Shown here: piece after piece, positions 34,101-38,509 of the stretch | How the letters are laid out: every line of letters starts with the position of its first letter | How positions within the stretch are numbered: position 1 is the stretch's first letter | Source of the DNA: Colias croceus | Taxonomy: Eukaryota; Arthropoda; Insecta; Lepidoptera; Pieridae | Direction: 5' to 3' | Length of the DNA: 64,000 nucleotides | Assembly: GCF_905220415.1 (NCBI RefSeq) | Contig: NC_059548.1 | Span: forward strand, 9,178,501-9,242,500 | Notes under the pieces: model-generated | Told to the model about the DNA's origin: nothing | The model's input: only the letters and a program-made list of their open reading frames with translations | The model's database searches: none | Program-made: the position numbers and the translations under genes

Positions 34101-34707
34101 AATTCTTAACCAAACTTGTTAACCTCAAAAAGTACTTTCTCGTTCGATTTTCCATTCAACAAGTTAGCTAATCTTCAACTATACTACAATTATTAAAAGG
34201 CGGAAACATTCCTTCTTCTTGCCAATACCTAATAAGCCAGTGCTAAGATTTTTGGGTCTTTCGCCAGCAGAGAGCTATCTATACATTTATATTTCCTGAG
34301 CGTCTACCATGAAGCTACGACAGTGGCTAGTTATATTTAAATAATAATAAATTATACTATTGAATTAATCTTCCATCTAAATATATAAAACTCAAAGGTG
34401 ATTGACTGACTGACATAAATCACTATCTATCAACACACATGGTCGAAGGCATCCGCTAAGAAAGGATTTTGATAAATTCTACCCCCAAGGGGATAAAAAT
34501 GGGATGAAAGTTTGTACCATGAAAATCTATCTTTTGCACGCGAAGCTGCGGACAACAGCTAGTTTTTATATATGATTGTAATACTCACTCGGTAGCTAAG
34601 TTAATGTGCATACAACCAACTTTGACGGGCACCAGTTGGGGACCGTTTCGATCTGAGGGCGTGGTACAGTGCGACGAATTATCTATCCGAAGCGTGTTTG
34701 ATATCAT
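4049..34707 (-). CDS. transmembrane guanylate cyclase without kinase-homology domain (probable NIT type), 14 coding exons
   Basis: This gene makes cGMP from GTP. Joining the fourteen exons listed separately gives 607 residues with every splice phase agreeing. Order: short N-terminal tail (1-44); membrane segment 1 (about 45-65); a 255-residue, mostly helical, presumably extracellular region; membrane segment 2 (about 321-346); a helical linker with EKQKSDLLLSRMLP; and the cyclase domain (about 398-580). Metal-binding Asp lie in YFSDIVGFT (about D407) and ETIGDAY (about D451). The guanine-selecting pair Glu (KVETIGD, about E447) and Cys (PRYCLFGD, about C519) is present, as are the transition-state Asn and Arg of NTASRMES. 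It is therefore a guanylate, not adenylate, cyclase and looks active. Two membrane spans, a helical sensor region and no kinase-homology domain match the NIT-domain cyclases (such as Drosophila CG33958); that subclass is an inference. ATG 34707 follows an acceptor-like CAG, so a 5' untranslated exon probably lies upstream. Confidence 0.92.
4198..4352. mobile_element. MITE with GAAGTGAAACTTC end (type II)
   Basis: One end is gagcgcacgtgtcag then GAAGTGAAACTTC (4228-4240); the other is GAAGTTTTACTTC (4339-4351). Similar copies lie at 30384-30510 and 56251-56404. The element sits 26 nt from the acceptor of guanylate cyclase exon 14. Confidence 0.65.
4353..4783. other. intron 13 remainder, nothing recognised
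   Basis: AT-rich intron sequence between the MITE and exon 13. No repeat family or RNA is recognised. Confidence 0.5.
4790..4881 (-). CDS. guanylate cyclase exon 13
   Basis: 92 nt, acceptor TTATTTTACAG, donor GTATGT. It encodes MKIHISPTTKEALDAIGNYI to RGLVDIQ. Its first two bases complete the Ala codon begun by exon 12 (TGE-A-MKIH), as in other guanylate cyclases. Confidence 0.94.
5037..5740. repeat. 46-bp minisatellite, about 15 copies
   Basis: The unit resembles gcttcaatacaaacgctcta followed by a T-rich stretch and ctctaacgttgtaaga. Copies start at 5043, 5089, 5135, 5181 and on at about 46-bp steps, with some shortened units (such as at 5410 and 5628) that suggest a higher-order repeat. 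It fills most of the intron between exons 12 and 13 and ends about 50 bp from the exon 12 array. Confidence 0.93.
5789..6211 (-). repeat. three extra tandem copies of a 141-bp unit of guanylate cyclase exon 12
   Basis: Each unit is 141 bp: 18 bp GTGAGTCACACACAATAG plus 123 bp of exon (from the Arg-Ala-Gly-Val-Asn strand to TGE). The exon ends fall at 6071, 5930 and 5789. Because 141 is 47 codons and no stop occurs, the whole array is one open frame continuous with exon 12. The copies look nearly identical; the last has one T for C and is followed by GTGATTTAAAC instead of GTGAGTCAC. The 18-bp spacer is far too short to be an intron. Splicing from the first donor gives the normal protein; from later donors it would insert 47, 94 or 141 residues in frame. 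Confidence 0.92.
6212..6430 (-). CDS. guanylate cyclase exon 12 (catalytic core), full copy
   Basis: 219 nt, acceptor AACGTTCAAG, donor GTGAGT. It encodes NLHASEIADMSLSLMRSLEG, then RAGVNTGPCVAGVVG, MPRYCLFGDAINTASRMES and TGE, with the guanine-selecting Cys and catalytic Asn/Arg. It is very GC-rich against AT-rich surroundings. The donor used here is the first of four; three further copies of the exon's 3' part follow. Confidence 0.93.
6440..7423. other. intron 11, 3' part, nothing recognised
   Basis: AT-rich intron without clear coding potential. It includes a small palindrome of tatataggtatat type near 7110-7135. Confidence 0.5.
7424..7550 (-). mobile_element. lepidopteran CTAGT-type interspersed repeat
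   Basis: GC-rich tail (gctttccgcccgcggctttg), then ccgcatagttcccgttcccg and gggatttccgggataa. The same family occurs many times in the window. Orientation is tail-first on plus. Confidence 0.7.
7551..8385. other. intron 11, nothing recognised
   Basis: AT-rich intron sequence, no clear repeat or coding potential. Confidence 0.45.
8388..8570 (-). mobile_element. CTAGT-type interspersed repeat (ggtccgccccggcttcgcc subfamily)
   Basis: Begins actagcggtccgccccggct, with a gtacttcaaggaatataata core, and ends in tatattatagat. Same subfamily as 15552-15722, 29220-29340 and 49523-49695. Confidence 0.72.
8571..9384. other. intron 11, 5' part, nothing recognised
   Basis: AT-rich intron sequence downstream of exon 11 in gene direction; nothing recognised. 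Confidence 0.45.
9391..9485 (-). CDS. guanylate cyclase exon 11 (catalytic core)
   Basis: 95 nt, acceptor TTTATTTCAG, donor GTAAGA. It encodes MFDDKIMQYNVYKVETIGDA and on to GLPQRN, with the guanine-selecting Glu and the second metal-binding Asp. Confidence 0.95.
9598..9670 (-). mobile_element. tRNA-derived SINE fragment
   Basis: The minus strand reads cgcgggttcgtatcccgcct, a B-box-like motif within a short fragment resembling that at 26935-26998. No cloverleaf can be built, so it is not a tRNA gene. Confidence 0.45.
9733..10199 (-). repeat. three partial tandem copies of guanylate cyclase exon 10
   Basis: Downstream of the full exon lie three shorter copies whose 5' splice sites (GTGAGT) end at 10065, 9891 and 9732, spaced 140, 174 and 159 bp. 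Each holds the 3' half of the exon (from about FDAVT to NMLNMLY) plus intron flank with agacaacagagccaactcac-like sequence. The copy ending at 9892 is open (DTVTTYFSDIVGFTN...). The one ending at 9733 has a 3-nt insertion. The one ending at 10066 is frameshifted. None has a convincing in-frame acceptor, so I read them as decayed exon fragments, not alternative exons. Confidence 0.88.
10206..10447 (-). CDS. guanylate cyclase exon 10 (linker helix and start of cyclase domain), full copy
   Basis: 242 nt, acceptor CATCTTTTCAG, donor GTGAGT. It encodes KFTESIEISTQKLVAEKQKS, the linker LLLSRMLP, then FDAVTIYFSDIVGFT with the first metal-binding Asp, and ends MEVINMLNMLY. Its 3' half is repeated three more times downstream (see the array at 9733-10199). 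Confidence 0.95.
10448..10956. other. intron 9
   Basis: Short AT-rich intron. Two similar stretches (10400-10500 and 10590-10720, both with gcttt-tctgctac and cttatttctattgattctgtg) show that the exon 10 acceptor region has also been partly duplicated. Confidence 0.6.
10957..11086 (-). CDS. guanylate cyclase exon 9 (membrane segment 2)
   Basis: 130 nt, acceptor CCATTTTCAG, donor GTGAGC. It encodes SSVNREVWSARQ, then a run of about 25 hydrophobic residues (LVFGIVILILVLLVSPLLIL), then RYTINTIQ. This span ties the sensor region to the cytoplasmic cyclase. Confidence 0.9.
11300..11500. mobile_element. MITE with GAAGTGAAACTTC-like end (type I)
   Basis: Runs from gaagaattctttatcggggt to ttttcacttcttacttgtgt, with an inner cgcgtgattcgacgtatttc core shared with 21866-22063, 53517-54656 and 58829-58970. 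Confidence 0.7.
11598..11720 (-). CDS. guanylate cyclase exon 8 (sensor region, end)
   Basis: 123 nt, acceptor GACTTTCAG, donor GTAAGC. It encodes YKSQEGFKFNEEGTEQYHLE to QLDLWSYV, the last helix of the extracellular region before membrane segment 2. Confidence 0.88.
11797..12388. mobile_element. interspersed element ending in ACCGACTTCAAA / TTTGAAGTCGGTT
   Basis: Both ends carry the same 12-bp inverted motif, with a further internal copy near 11893. It includes ggttcagaaacctcggagta and an A/T run at 12315-12342. Related fragments lie at 18290-18405 and 25435-25500. The class is not clear to me. Confidence 0.55.
12389..12894. other. intron 7, nothing recognised
   Basis: AT-rich intron sequence without recognised features. 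Confidence 0.45.
12895..13062. mobile_element. 168-bp palindromic MITE with TTA target duplication
   Basis: The arms of about 67 bp start GAGCTAGCGCGCAAGAGCAA and are almost perfect inverted copies around a 35-bp centre. TTA flanks both sides (12892-12894 and 13063-13065), fitting the 3-bp TWA target of PIF/Harbinger elements. Confidence 0.85.
13066..14351. other. intron 7, nothing recognised
   Basis: AT-rich intron with short direct repeats (such as tataggtatccaag near 14210 and 14232). No coding potential is seen. Confidence 0.45.
14352..14508. mobile_element. MITE with AAAGTGAAACTTTT end (type III)
   Basis: Its ends are AAAGTGAAACTTTT and AAAAAGTTTCACTTTT around a palindromic core with acgataattatcgt. 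An inverted sister copy is at 34771-34931. It stops about 60 nt from guanylate cyclase exon 7. Confidence 0.75.
14570..14773 (-). CDS. guanylate cyclase exon 7 (sensor region)
   Basis: 204 nt, acceptor CATTTCCAG, donor GTCAGT. It encodes QLTACYEILKTREELSMAFL through KLENLDVDVLEDVLL, a long Leu/Glu-rich helical segment suited to a helical-bundle sensor domain. Confidence 0.9.
14829..14990 (-). mobile_element. CTAGT-type interspersed repeat (gctgaagag subfamily)
   Basis: agctgcaccccgcggtttac, gctcctgttggtct, atttatcgagg-like core and cttcggctttataataatat tail, in reverse orientation. Confidence 0.7.
14996..15060 (-). mobile_element. CTAGT-type interspersed repeat fragment
   Basis: actagcttttcgcccgtgac followed by ttcgcccgcatagtcatagg; only the tail remains. 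Confidence 0.5.
15552..15722 (+). mobile_element. CTAGT-type interspersed repeat (ggtccgccccggcttcgcc subfamily)
   Basis: Head taatatataaaaatcaatgc, core ttccttgaagtacgaggatg, tail gaagccggggcggaccgcta then gtata. Confidence 0.72.
15790..15976 (+). mobile_element. CTAGT-type interspersed repeat (gctgaagag subfamily)
   Basis: Head ctatactaatacatattata then aagctgaagagtttgtttg, core ggtccgatttgaaaaattat, tail agcgcggagcagctagt. Confidence 0.72.
16705..16985 (+). mobile_element. tRNA-derived SINE
   Basis: The 5' part has an A-box-like ggttggtagtggccttgc and a B box gtgggttcgattcccaacc. It is followed by a body (catctggtttccataacaca, then gcttagtatgggatcaga) and an AT-rich end. This is the layout of the SINEs common in Lepidoptera. 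Polymerase III would transcribe such an element; it codes for no protein. Confidence 0.82.
16988..17182 (-). mobile_element. CTAGT-type interspersed repeat (gctgaagag subfamily)
   Basis: actagctgtgcccctcggtt, gctcctgctgctcttagcgt and ttcctgagattagcgggct mark this reversed copy. Confidence 0.68.
17183..18060. other. intron 6, nothing recognised
   Basis: AT-rich intron sequence; the open frame near 17440-17652 has no recognisable protein character. Confidence 0.45.
18095..18405. mobile_element. interspersed repeat fragment (ACCGACTTCAAA-related)
   Basis: ttacccgcctgcgaaaggag and later aaatcggttcacctagtcga, then ggatctccttttattgaagt, resemble the second half of the element at 11797-12388. Confidence 0.45.
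18698..18882. repeat. GC-rich interspersed repeat with agctattgcatg inverted ends
   Basis: Contains ggggactgccgcggtaaagc, gccttcaagccacacctccg and tacggaatttctcgattc. The same sequence in reverse lies at 44512-44665. The ends agctattgcatg and ctatgcaatagct form an inverted pair. Confidence 0.7.
19574..19775 (-). mobile_element. CTAGT-type interspersed repeat (gctgaagag subfamily)
   Basis: aactagctattccccgcggt, gctctgctcctgttggtctt, a cctcgataaatgggctatct core and tatattagtatagat head, reversed. Confidence 0.72.
20336..20770. other. GC-richer block with repeated gagcgctaac...cgctatgacg motif
   Basis: tagcgcgcatcagagcgcta (20386) and tagcgcgagttagagcgcta (20534) are each followed by gccacgctatgacg or gccgcgctatgacg; a third partial copy lies near 20627. 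The spacing is about 148 bp. The block is not coding in any frame and I do not recognise it. Confidence 0.5.
20771..21500. other. intron 6, nothing recognised
   Basis: AT-rich intron sequence with no recognised features. Confidence 0.45.
21503..21690 (+). mobile_element. CTAGT-type interspersed repeat (gcgaaagtaactctgtctgtc subfamily)
   Basis: Head ccatactaatattataaatg, core aaatttggtacggagatatt, tail cgaagccggggcgaacctct then agt. Confidence 0.75.
21866..22063. mobile_element. MITE with GAAGTGAAACTTC ends (type I)
   Basis: Both ends are intact: GAAGTGAAACTTC (21866-21878) and GAAGTTTCACTTC (22051-22063). The core holds gaatcacgcgtggtagggat. It ends 14 nt short of the exon 6 donor (GTGAGA at 22083-22078). 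Confidence 0.78.
22084..22197 (-). CDS. guanylate cyclase exon 6 (sensor region)
   Basis: 114 nt, acceptor TTATGTTTCAG, donor GTGAGA. It encodes KSEKPEQLSQASVYDQINSV to SSNIW. A MITE with a GAAGTTTCACTTC end stops 20 nt from the exon, inside the intron. Confidence 0.87.
22594..25012. mobile_element. 2.4-kb DNA transposon with CTAT...ATAG inverted ends
   Basis: The left end ctataagtcctcttcacaat and right end cctatgggccatcttcacaa (reversed) match through the following caatggscarcgttgg. An inner inverted pair, ctgtgcctccagtgaataag, lies at 22645 and (reversed) about 24870. The flanks gagattgt (22586-22593) and gagatttt (25013-25020) agree at 7 of 8 bases, suggesting an 8-bp target duplication as in hAT or P-type elements. 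Inside I find only short open frames (such as one starting ATGGCGGAATTTAC near 24196), none recognisable, so it looks non-autonomous or decayed. Confidence 0.6.
25050..25079 (-). CDS. guanylate cyclase exon 5 (30-nt micro-exon)
   Basis: Found by phase: exon 4 leaves TA and exon 6 begins G, so the missing exon must begin with C or T and end in two bases. The acceptor ACATGCAG, exactly 30 nt and the donor GTAAGTATG meet these demands and encode YNFRRDVLDMV across the joins. It lies 37 nt from the end of a transposon that occupies most of the following intron. Read from sequence only. Confidence 0.75.
25083..25432. other. intron 4, next to the micro-exon, nothing recognised
   Basis: AT-rich, with no feature beyond the exon 5 acceptor at its left edge. 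Confidence 0.45.
25435..25500. mobile_element. interspersed repeat fragment (ACCGACTTCAAA-related)
   Basis: aactgacttcaaaaaaaagg, aggaggttatcaattcggcc: one end of the family seen at 11797-12388. Confidence 0.5.
25813..26041 (-). mobile_element. CTAGT-type interspersed repeat (gttcccgttcccg subfamily)
   Basis: actagctttccacctgcggc, tagttcccgttcccgtggga, then a ccagtagtttatgcgtgaaa core and taatattagtataggag head, reversed. Confidence 0.72.
26042..26533. other. intron 4, nothing recognised
   Basis: AT-rich intron sequence. Confidence 0.45.
26534..26658 (+). mobile_element. 3' end of an RTE-type LINE (5'-truncated)
   Basis: tctggaagagaccgctgcct, aaggccgccatttgtacata, then gtgtgtgtgcaataaagaat and a short tctatc repeat tail. 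The gene-free 3' tail of this LINE type is common in Lepidoptera. Confidence 0.65.
26932..27000 (-). mobile_element. tRNA-derived SINE fragment
   Basis: The minus strand has gggtggccgagtgttc (A-box-like) and gcgggttcgaatcccgac (B box), but the two boxes are only about 29 nt apart, with no room for an anticodon arm. It is therefore a tRNA-derived repeat, not a tRNA gene. Confidence 0.6.
27238..27510 (+). mobile_element. CTAGT-type interspersed repeat
   Basis: Head ctatacatataataaaatcg, core gtatgtatgtccgggctaat, tail ccgcagccggaaagctagt. Confidence 0.55.
27917..28108 (-). mobile_element. CTAGT-type interspersed repeat (ataaattatatactaaaac subfamily)
   Basis: actagcttacattccgcggc, cctaataaattatatactaa, gaaagcgactttgttttgta. 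Close copies lie at 31743-31925, 35200-35395 and 36003-36172. Confidence 0.7.
28152..28656. mobile_element. about 505-bp non-autonomous DNA element
   Basis: Inverted ends tatagtagagccattttaat and (reversed) tatagtcgagccaatttaat run on into aggcaacatttgac. Target duplication is ambiguous. No coding potential inside. Confidence 0.7.
28665..29005. other. intron 4, nothing recognised
   Basis: AT-rich intron sequence. Confidence 0.45.
29007..29340 (+). mobile_element. composite of two CTAGT-type interspersed repeats
   Basis: The head tatactaatattataaagag and accgatttcaaaaattcttt belong to one subfamily; from about 29220 the core ccttgaagtacgaggatggt and tail gccggggcggaccgctagt belong to another. 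The junction indicates insertion or recombination. Confidence 0.6.
29345..29965. other. intron 4, nothing recognised
   Basis: AT-rich. The 90-codon open frame on minus at 29634-29906 is of low complexity and unlikely to be real. Confidence 0.45.
29968..30147. mobile_element. 180-bp MITE, GGGCYGATTTTTCAAT ends
   Basis: The left gggccgatttttcaattctt and right gattgaaaaatcagccc are inverted, followed inward by ggttaaaa / ttttaacc. A shorter relative is at 50697-50826. TA lies at both outer edges. Confidence 0.72.
30384..30510. mobile_element. MITE with GAAGTGAAACTTC end (type II)
   Basis: gagcacacgtgtcagaagtg then aaacttc at one end, GAAGTTTCACTTC (30497-30509) at the other. Lies about 140 nt from exon 4. 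Confidence 0.7.
30650..30739 (-). CDS. guanylate cyclase exon 4 (sensor region)
   Basis: 90 nt, acceptor GTATTACAG, donor GTAAGTATT. It encodes VPFERVFSIS to IPERLKLIL and ends with TA. A direct join to exon 6 would create a TAG stop, so another exon must come between; exon 5 supplies the needed T. Confidence 0.85.
31191..31297 (-). CDS. guanylate cyclase exon 3 (sensor region)
   Basis: 107 nt, acceptor CTTTTTGCAG, donor GTGAGT. It encodes VAAILSSCEAVLSIQDER to SEANAE, an amphipathic helical stretch just after membrane segment 1. Confidence 0.85.
31298..31742. other. intron 2, 3' part, nothing recognised
   Basis: AT-rich sequence upstream of exon 3 in gene direction. A plus-strand open frame here overlaps exon 3 antisense and has no protein-like character. 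Confidence 0.45.
31743..31925 (-). mobile_element. CTAGT-type interspersed repeat (ataaattatatactaaaac subfamily)
   Basis: actagcttacagtccacggc, then cctaataaattatatactaa and gcgactttgttttatactat. Confidence 0.7.
32131..32266 (-). CDS. guanylate cyclase exon 2 (membrane segment 1)
   Basis: 136 nt, acceptor TTTTCTTAACCAG, donor GTAAGT. It encodes RGRKIFLLQMLVLCFVPHAA and on to ...DASLFLDHK. Basic residues lie before the hydrophobic run, as expected for a first membrane span with the N-terminus inside. Confidence 0.88.
32270..34370. other. intron 1, nothing recognised
   Basis: About 2.1 kb of AT-rich sequence with homopolymer runs. No repeat family, RNA gene or believable exon is seen. Confidence 0.45.
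34375..34565 (+). mobile_element. CTAGT-type interspersed repeat (actcaaaggtgattgactgac subfamily)
   Basis: Head aaatatataaaactcaaagg, core gggatgaaagtttgtaccat, tail gctgcggacaacagctagt. A reversed copy is at 57295-57530. Confidence 0.68.
34589..34707 (-). CDS. guanylate cyclase coding exon 1
   Basis: Starts MISNTLRIDNSS and ends ...HINLAT plus GA before donor GTGAGT (34588-34583). TTTTGTTCCAG ends just upstream at 34712, so the exon probably begins at 34711 with the start codon inside it. The segment has no signal peptide, in keeping with a cytoplasmic N-terminal tail before membrane segment 1. Confidence 0.8.
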
Positions 34708-34770
34708 TGTGCTGGAACAAAATTATACAATTATAACAATATAGTATGATATAAGCAAATAAGCAATAAG

Positions 34771-34931
34771 TTTTATGAAGCCACGGTAAAAGTGAAACTT
34801 TTTTTCACACTATAGACATTTAACTAAAAATTATCGTATTTGTACGATAATTATCGTACGTATCGTGCTCCACGCGACATGCGCTACACAGACCAAAAAG
34901 TTTGAGACGATGTAATAAAAGTTTCACTTTA
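34771..34931. mobile_element. MITE with AAAGTGAAACTTTT end (type III), inverted sister of 14352-14508
   Basis: ttttatgaagccacggtaaa then agtgaaacttttt at one end and aaaagtttcactttaatg at the other; the core acgataattatcgtacg is shared with the sister copy. It starts about 60 nt upstream of guanylate cyclase exon 1. Confidence 0.75.
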
Positions 34932-35199
34932 ATGATGTCGCTGTTGAAAACATATTCTTATGAATACAACAACGCTCAAATGTACTGTAGGTACGAATTA
35001 CGCGTTAATACACAGCATATTATGTTAATTAATATTCGACAGCATTACAACAGCAATAATATTTTTTTAAGTATTTTTAAACAGATGTAAAAGATAACCC
35101 GCAATTCTTTTTGTATAGATATCTAAACATACATAATCAAATTATCTCTAAACCCAATTATAATATCTAATTATTCAATGTGTGATACATTAAATTGCT
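34932..35199. other. upstream of guanylate cyclase, nothing recognised
   Basis: AT-rich sequence. Confidence 0.4.
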
Positions 35200-35395
35200 A
35201 CATAGTATAAAAAAACAAAGTCGCTTTCCTCCGTCTGTATGCTTAAATTTTTATAACTACGCATGATTTTAATGCGGTTTTTTTTTTAATCTTTAAAAGA
35301 AACCGCATTTAAAATCATGCGTAGTTATAAAAATGATTCTGGAGGAAGGCTTTAACATGAAATTTATTAGGTTTTAGACAAAGCCGCGGGCGCAC
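35200..35395 (+). mobile_element. CTAGT-type interspersed repeat with internal inversion
   Basis: tacatagtataaaaaaacaa, then two inverted copies of gcgtagttataaaaa-type sequence (35250-35275 and 35310-35335), then tttattaggttttagacaaa and gccgcgggcg. Confidence 0.6.
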
Positions 35396-35399
35396 TGTG

Positions 35400-36000
35400 A
35401 GTGAACTGAACTGTAGTTGAAAAAAGACGTATGTATTTAGATTGTCACGTTACTACAAAGGTATGTACCTACATTTGTTATGTAGAGCACCTTATCTACG
35501 TAATAATTGCTAGTACTAAACGTCGTTTATATGGAAATTTTAAGAAACTCATGAGACAGGGAGTAACCGACTAATAAGAATAAGCGTAAATTCATGTCCC
35601 TTTGCTCTACCAGGAAATTTTTAACCAAAAATGCGTCATTAACTGGGTTCTTTTGAGAACATTTTAATGGTGTCATTTGTCGTTTAATCACGCAGACGTG
35701 ATTTGCATCTAATTTTATTTGCAAATTCTACTATTAACGCACTCATAGGTTAATGTAGTAATCATTTACTTTGGTTTACTTAAAAAAATAACAATAATCA
35801 ATACCTATATTACAAAACACGTAGAAATAAAATACATAAAACGGATATTAAGCGCGATTTATTCATTGCATTAAAATCCACGGTTAAACTAAATTTAAAT
35901 AAGTGTATAGCTATCTATAATACTCGCGTAAAATCAAACACGAAAAATAACGAATTACAAAATCATGCTACATTTAGCAAACCACAAAAAATCACTATCA
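35400..36000. other. upstream region, nothing recognised
   Basis: AT-rich. A 65-codon open frame on minus at 35527-35724 has no recognisable domain; it could not be shown to continue the THAP exon. Confidence 0.4.
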
Positions 36001-36002
36001 TT

Positions 36003-36172
36003 AGGTACATAGTATAAAACAAAGTCGCTTTCTCTGTCCCTTTGTATGCTTAAATCTTTAAAACTACGCAACGGATTTTGATGCGTTTTTTTTATTAGAT
36101 AGAGTGATTCAAGAGGAAAGTTTTAGTATATAATTTATTAGGTTTTAGACATAGCGGGCGGTAAGCTAGTAA
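36003..36172 (+). mobile_element. CTAGT-type interspersed repeat (ataaattatatactaaaac subfamily)
   Basis: gtacatagtataaaacaaag, ttagtatataatttattagg, tail agcgggcggtaagctagt. Confidence 0.7.
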
Positions 36173-36507
36173 AACATAAAATAATAACAAAATATTTTGG
36201 ATAGCAATTAAAAAAACGATTTTCACAACCTAAAAAACTTCCCAAACTGATAAGAGAAAAACCAATAGCAGTTTATCTCTGCAGTATAAAATAAATGTTA
36301 CATAATGTATTTTCGTAATGAGCAATCTCGACATGGGATAATGGAGATTTATGAACTCAGTTCGCTCGGTTACTTAAAAATCTTACTGAAGAATTTTATT
36401 TTCATCTTACAGTTCATGAGACCCTTTAGCAAATTAGAGTTTTAAAACTAATAGAGTAAAGTACATTTTTGTTTAATGGGCGAACGCTGAAAAAATACCG
36501 ACTATGT

Positions 36508-36718
36508 ACTATACTAATATTATAAAGCTGAAGAGTCTGTTTGTTTGTTGGAACGCGCTAATCTCTGGAACAACCGACCAGATTTGAAAAATTATTTCTG
36601 TGTTAGATATGCCCATTTATCGAGGAAGGCTAATATGCAATATGATTGATTATATATCATCACGCTAAGACCAACAGGAGCGGAGTAATGTGGGTAAAAC
36701 CGCGGGGTACAGCTAGTT
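36508..36718 (+). mobile_element. CTAGT-type interspersed repeat (gctgaagag subfamily)
   Basis: Head actatactaatattataaag, core ccatttatcgaggaaggcta, tail aaccgcggggtacagctagt. Confidence 0.75.
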
Positions 36719-37034
36719 GAGAAAAAAGTTAATACTGGTGAGTTCGATTTTAAGAAGTGCGTTGAAATAATAAGGTTTAAGTTTAATTGTTATATCCTCA
36801 GAGCAATATATCTATTCGTTGTGTGCGCGATGACAGCGCCCCTAGTGGCCGCAACTATTCAGGACTTGTCATCTGTCAAATCATGTCAACTAGATGATAA
36901 GATATTTTTGTGATATTGATTTTCGACTAGTTTTTCAACGAATTTGAAAAAAATAGTGTAAAACAAATAAAATAGGACTGTAATTTTGTAACGCTTATTA
37001 TTATTATTATAGTGTACTAGGTTAAATTTCTTAC

Positions 37035-37171
37035 TTTTTTCTCTTCACAGCAGCTATCCATTTTTGTCTTTGCTGTAACGTCCACTTTGATGTTGGAAAC
37101 GAATAAAACTTGCATGAACTGTTTTTCCCATTGTTTTTACAATTTACGACACAGCATGTACTATGACCCAT
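37035..37171 (-). CDS. first exon of a THAP zinc-finger protein (partial)
   Basis: ATG at 37171 opens MGHSTCCVVNCKNNGKNSSC, then KFYSFPTSKWTLQQRQKWIA and AVKRK, followed by the donor GTAAGA in phase 2. This is the N-terminal half of a THAP domain: an N-terminal Cys pair (C-x3-C or close), the FxSFP motif, then the RxKWIxAVKR helix. THAP domains bind DNA; the second Cys-His pair would be in a later exon, which I could not find in the 2.4 kb before the cyclase gene. It may splice further away, or be an isolated remnant of a P-type transposon or gene. In-frame upstream sequence carries another Met but reads as non-coding. Confidence 0.68.
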
Positions 37172-38027
37172 ATCGCAAATTTTTACGTTTTTACTTAAAA
37201 TTATAAAGGAAGTTATGAAAATAAAGCAATTTGACACATGACAGCCCAGAATTAATTCACATTTCTGCCACGTCGTGCGTTGCGATCGATTTGCCGTTCC
37301 CCACCACCCACTTCGCACATAGTCAATACTACTAAGATACATGAAATAGGAACTAATAAACTTTATGAGCCCTACAAGATTGAAATTTTATTTGACTCTC
37401 CATATTATATGAATAATGGTAGTAAATATTTAGTTATTTCATAGGTATAGGTACATATTTAGAAGTAACCATTTCGCATATACAACATTTCGTGTAGAGA
37501 CTAGCTCTGGCAATGTAACAATTGTTTATGAAAATTTTAATATTTAAACAAAGAATATTTTTATGATATAATAAAAATTATAAATGCCCTTGAGTGTCCT
37601 AGAAACGCTATGATGAGCAAGTCTTTTCTCTTTATAATTAAGCATGTTAATTACAAAGCAACAATTTAATTAGGTTTTATATTTTTAATCTGTTAAGCCT
37701 TTGCTTTATGAAACCGCATTAGTTTAAAAATATTTTTATTCTGAGAAAACTTGGTCTTGTATTTTTTTTACATACAACTCGTGACTTTGGTTGTGTTCAA
37801 CATATAAGTAGTAAATAATGCTTATTCTCTCTATATAATTATTTATATTATTGCTTAATATATCGGTCAATTAAGCAAAGCTGGCATGTTCACAGTACTC
37901 ACACTTATGCAATTTCACTTACAGTATGTTCAAAAATAAATGCGACTCTAGTTTCATTTTAGAAAATATTCAAGTTTTAGACTGGCTTGCATATTCGCTC
38001 GTATTTTAATTCTATTGAATATGCTTA
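37172..38027. other. intergenic, possible 5' leader of the LINE
   Basis: AT-rich region. The 3' part may belong to the untranslated leader of the retrotransposon whose ORF1 starts at 38510; its 5' boundary is not visible. Confidence 0.35.
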
Positions 38028-38043
38028 GGATATGTCACAACTA

Positions 38044-38471
38044 GGAGGCAGAGCGGGTGCGCGAGAGGGATCCTCACGTGGACCCGATCCGGCGCAGACG
38101 TCTTATTGGGCGTCGTCGCCGTGTTGCGGCCGCTTTACACGGTCGCAACGTGCCTCCTTGATGAAGGGCGCCGGGCGGTGGAACGGGGAATGTAATCCAT
38201 CGTCCGGTGCGGTGAGGCGACTTGAGACGTGTTCCGCTCATGCCGCCAACGGGAGGGAAGAGCAGGCAATCCACCTTTCCTGTTCTTGGCTTGCGCCTGG
38301 CCTGGAGATGGGCTGCCGCCGAGGGGGTTGCGGAAGAATTCTAACAAATACCCGCGGCCCCCTCATTAAAGCGGCTCGACGGAACACAGTGGGGTTTTAG
38401 TCGGTAAGAATCCGACATAACCCACGGCTCCTTCCCCGGGGGCCGTGGGTATCTTTGGAAGATTTCCCCAC

Positions 38472-38505
<34 letters not shown>
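38044..38505 (+). mobile_element. 5'-truncated LINE 3' end, inserted into another LINE
   Basis: About 430 bp of GC-rich sequence ending ccccactatt and a 30-A tail (38476-38505). It is flanked by a perfect 16-bp target duplication, ggatatgtcacaacta (38028-38043 and 38506-38521). The sequence resembles the C-terminal and 3' untranslated part of an R1- or L1-like element; the class is uncertain. The tail and duplication prove target-primed retrotransposition. The insertion lies at the start of ORF1 of the host LINE and duplicated its ATG. Confidence 0.88.
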
Positions 38506-38509
<4 letters not shown>

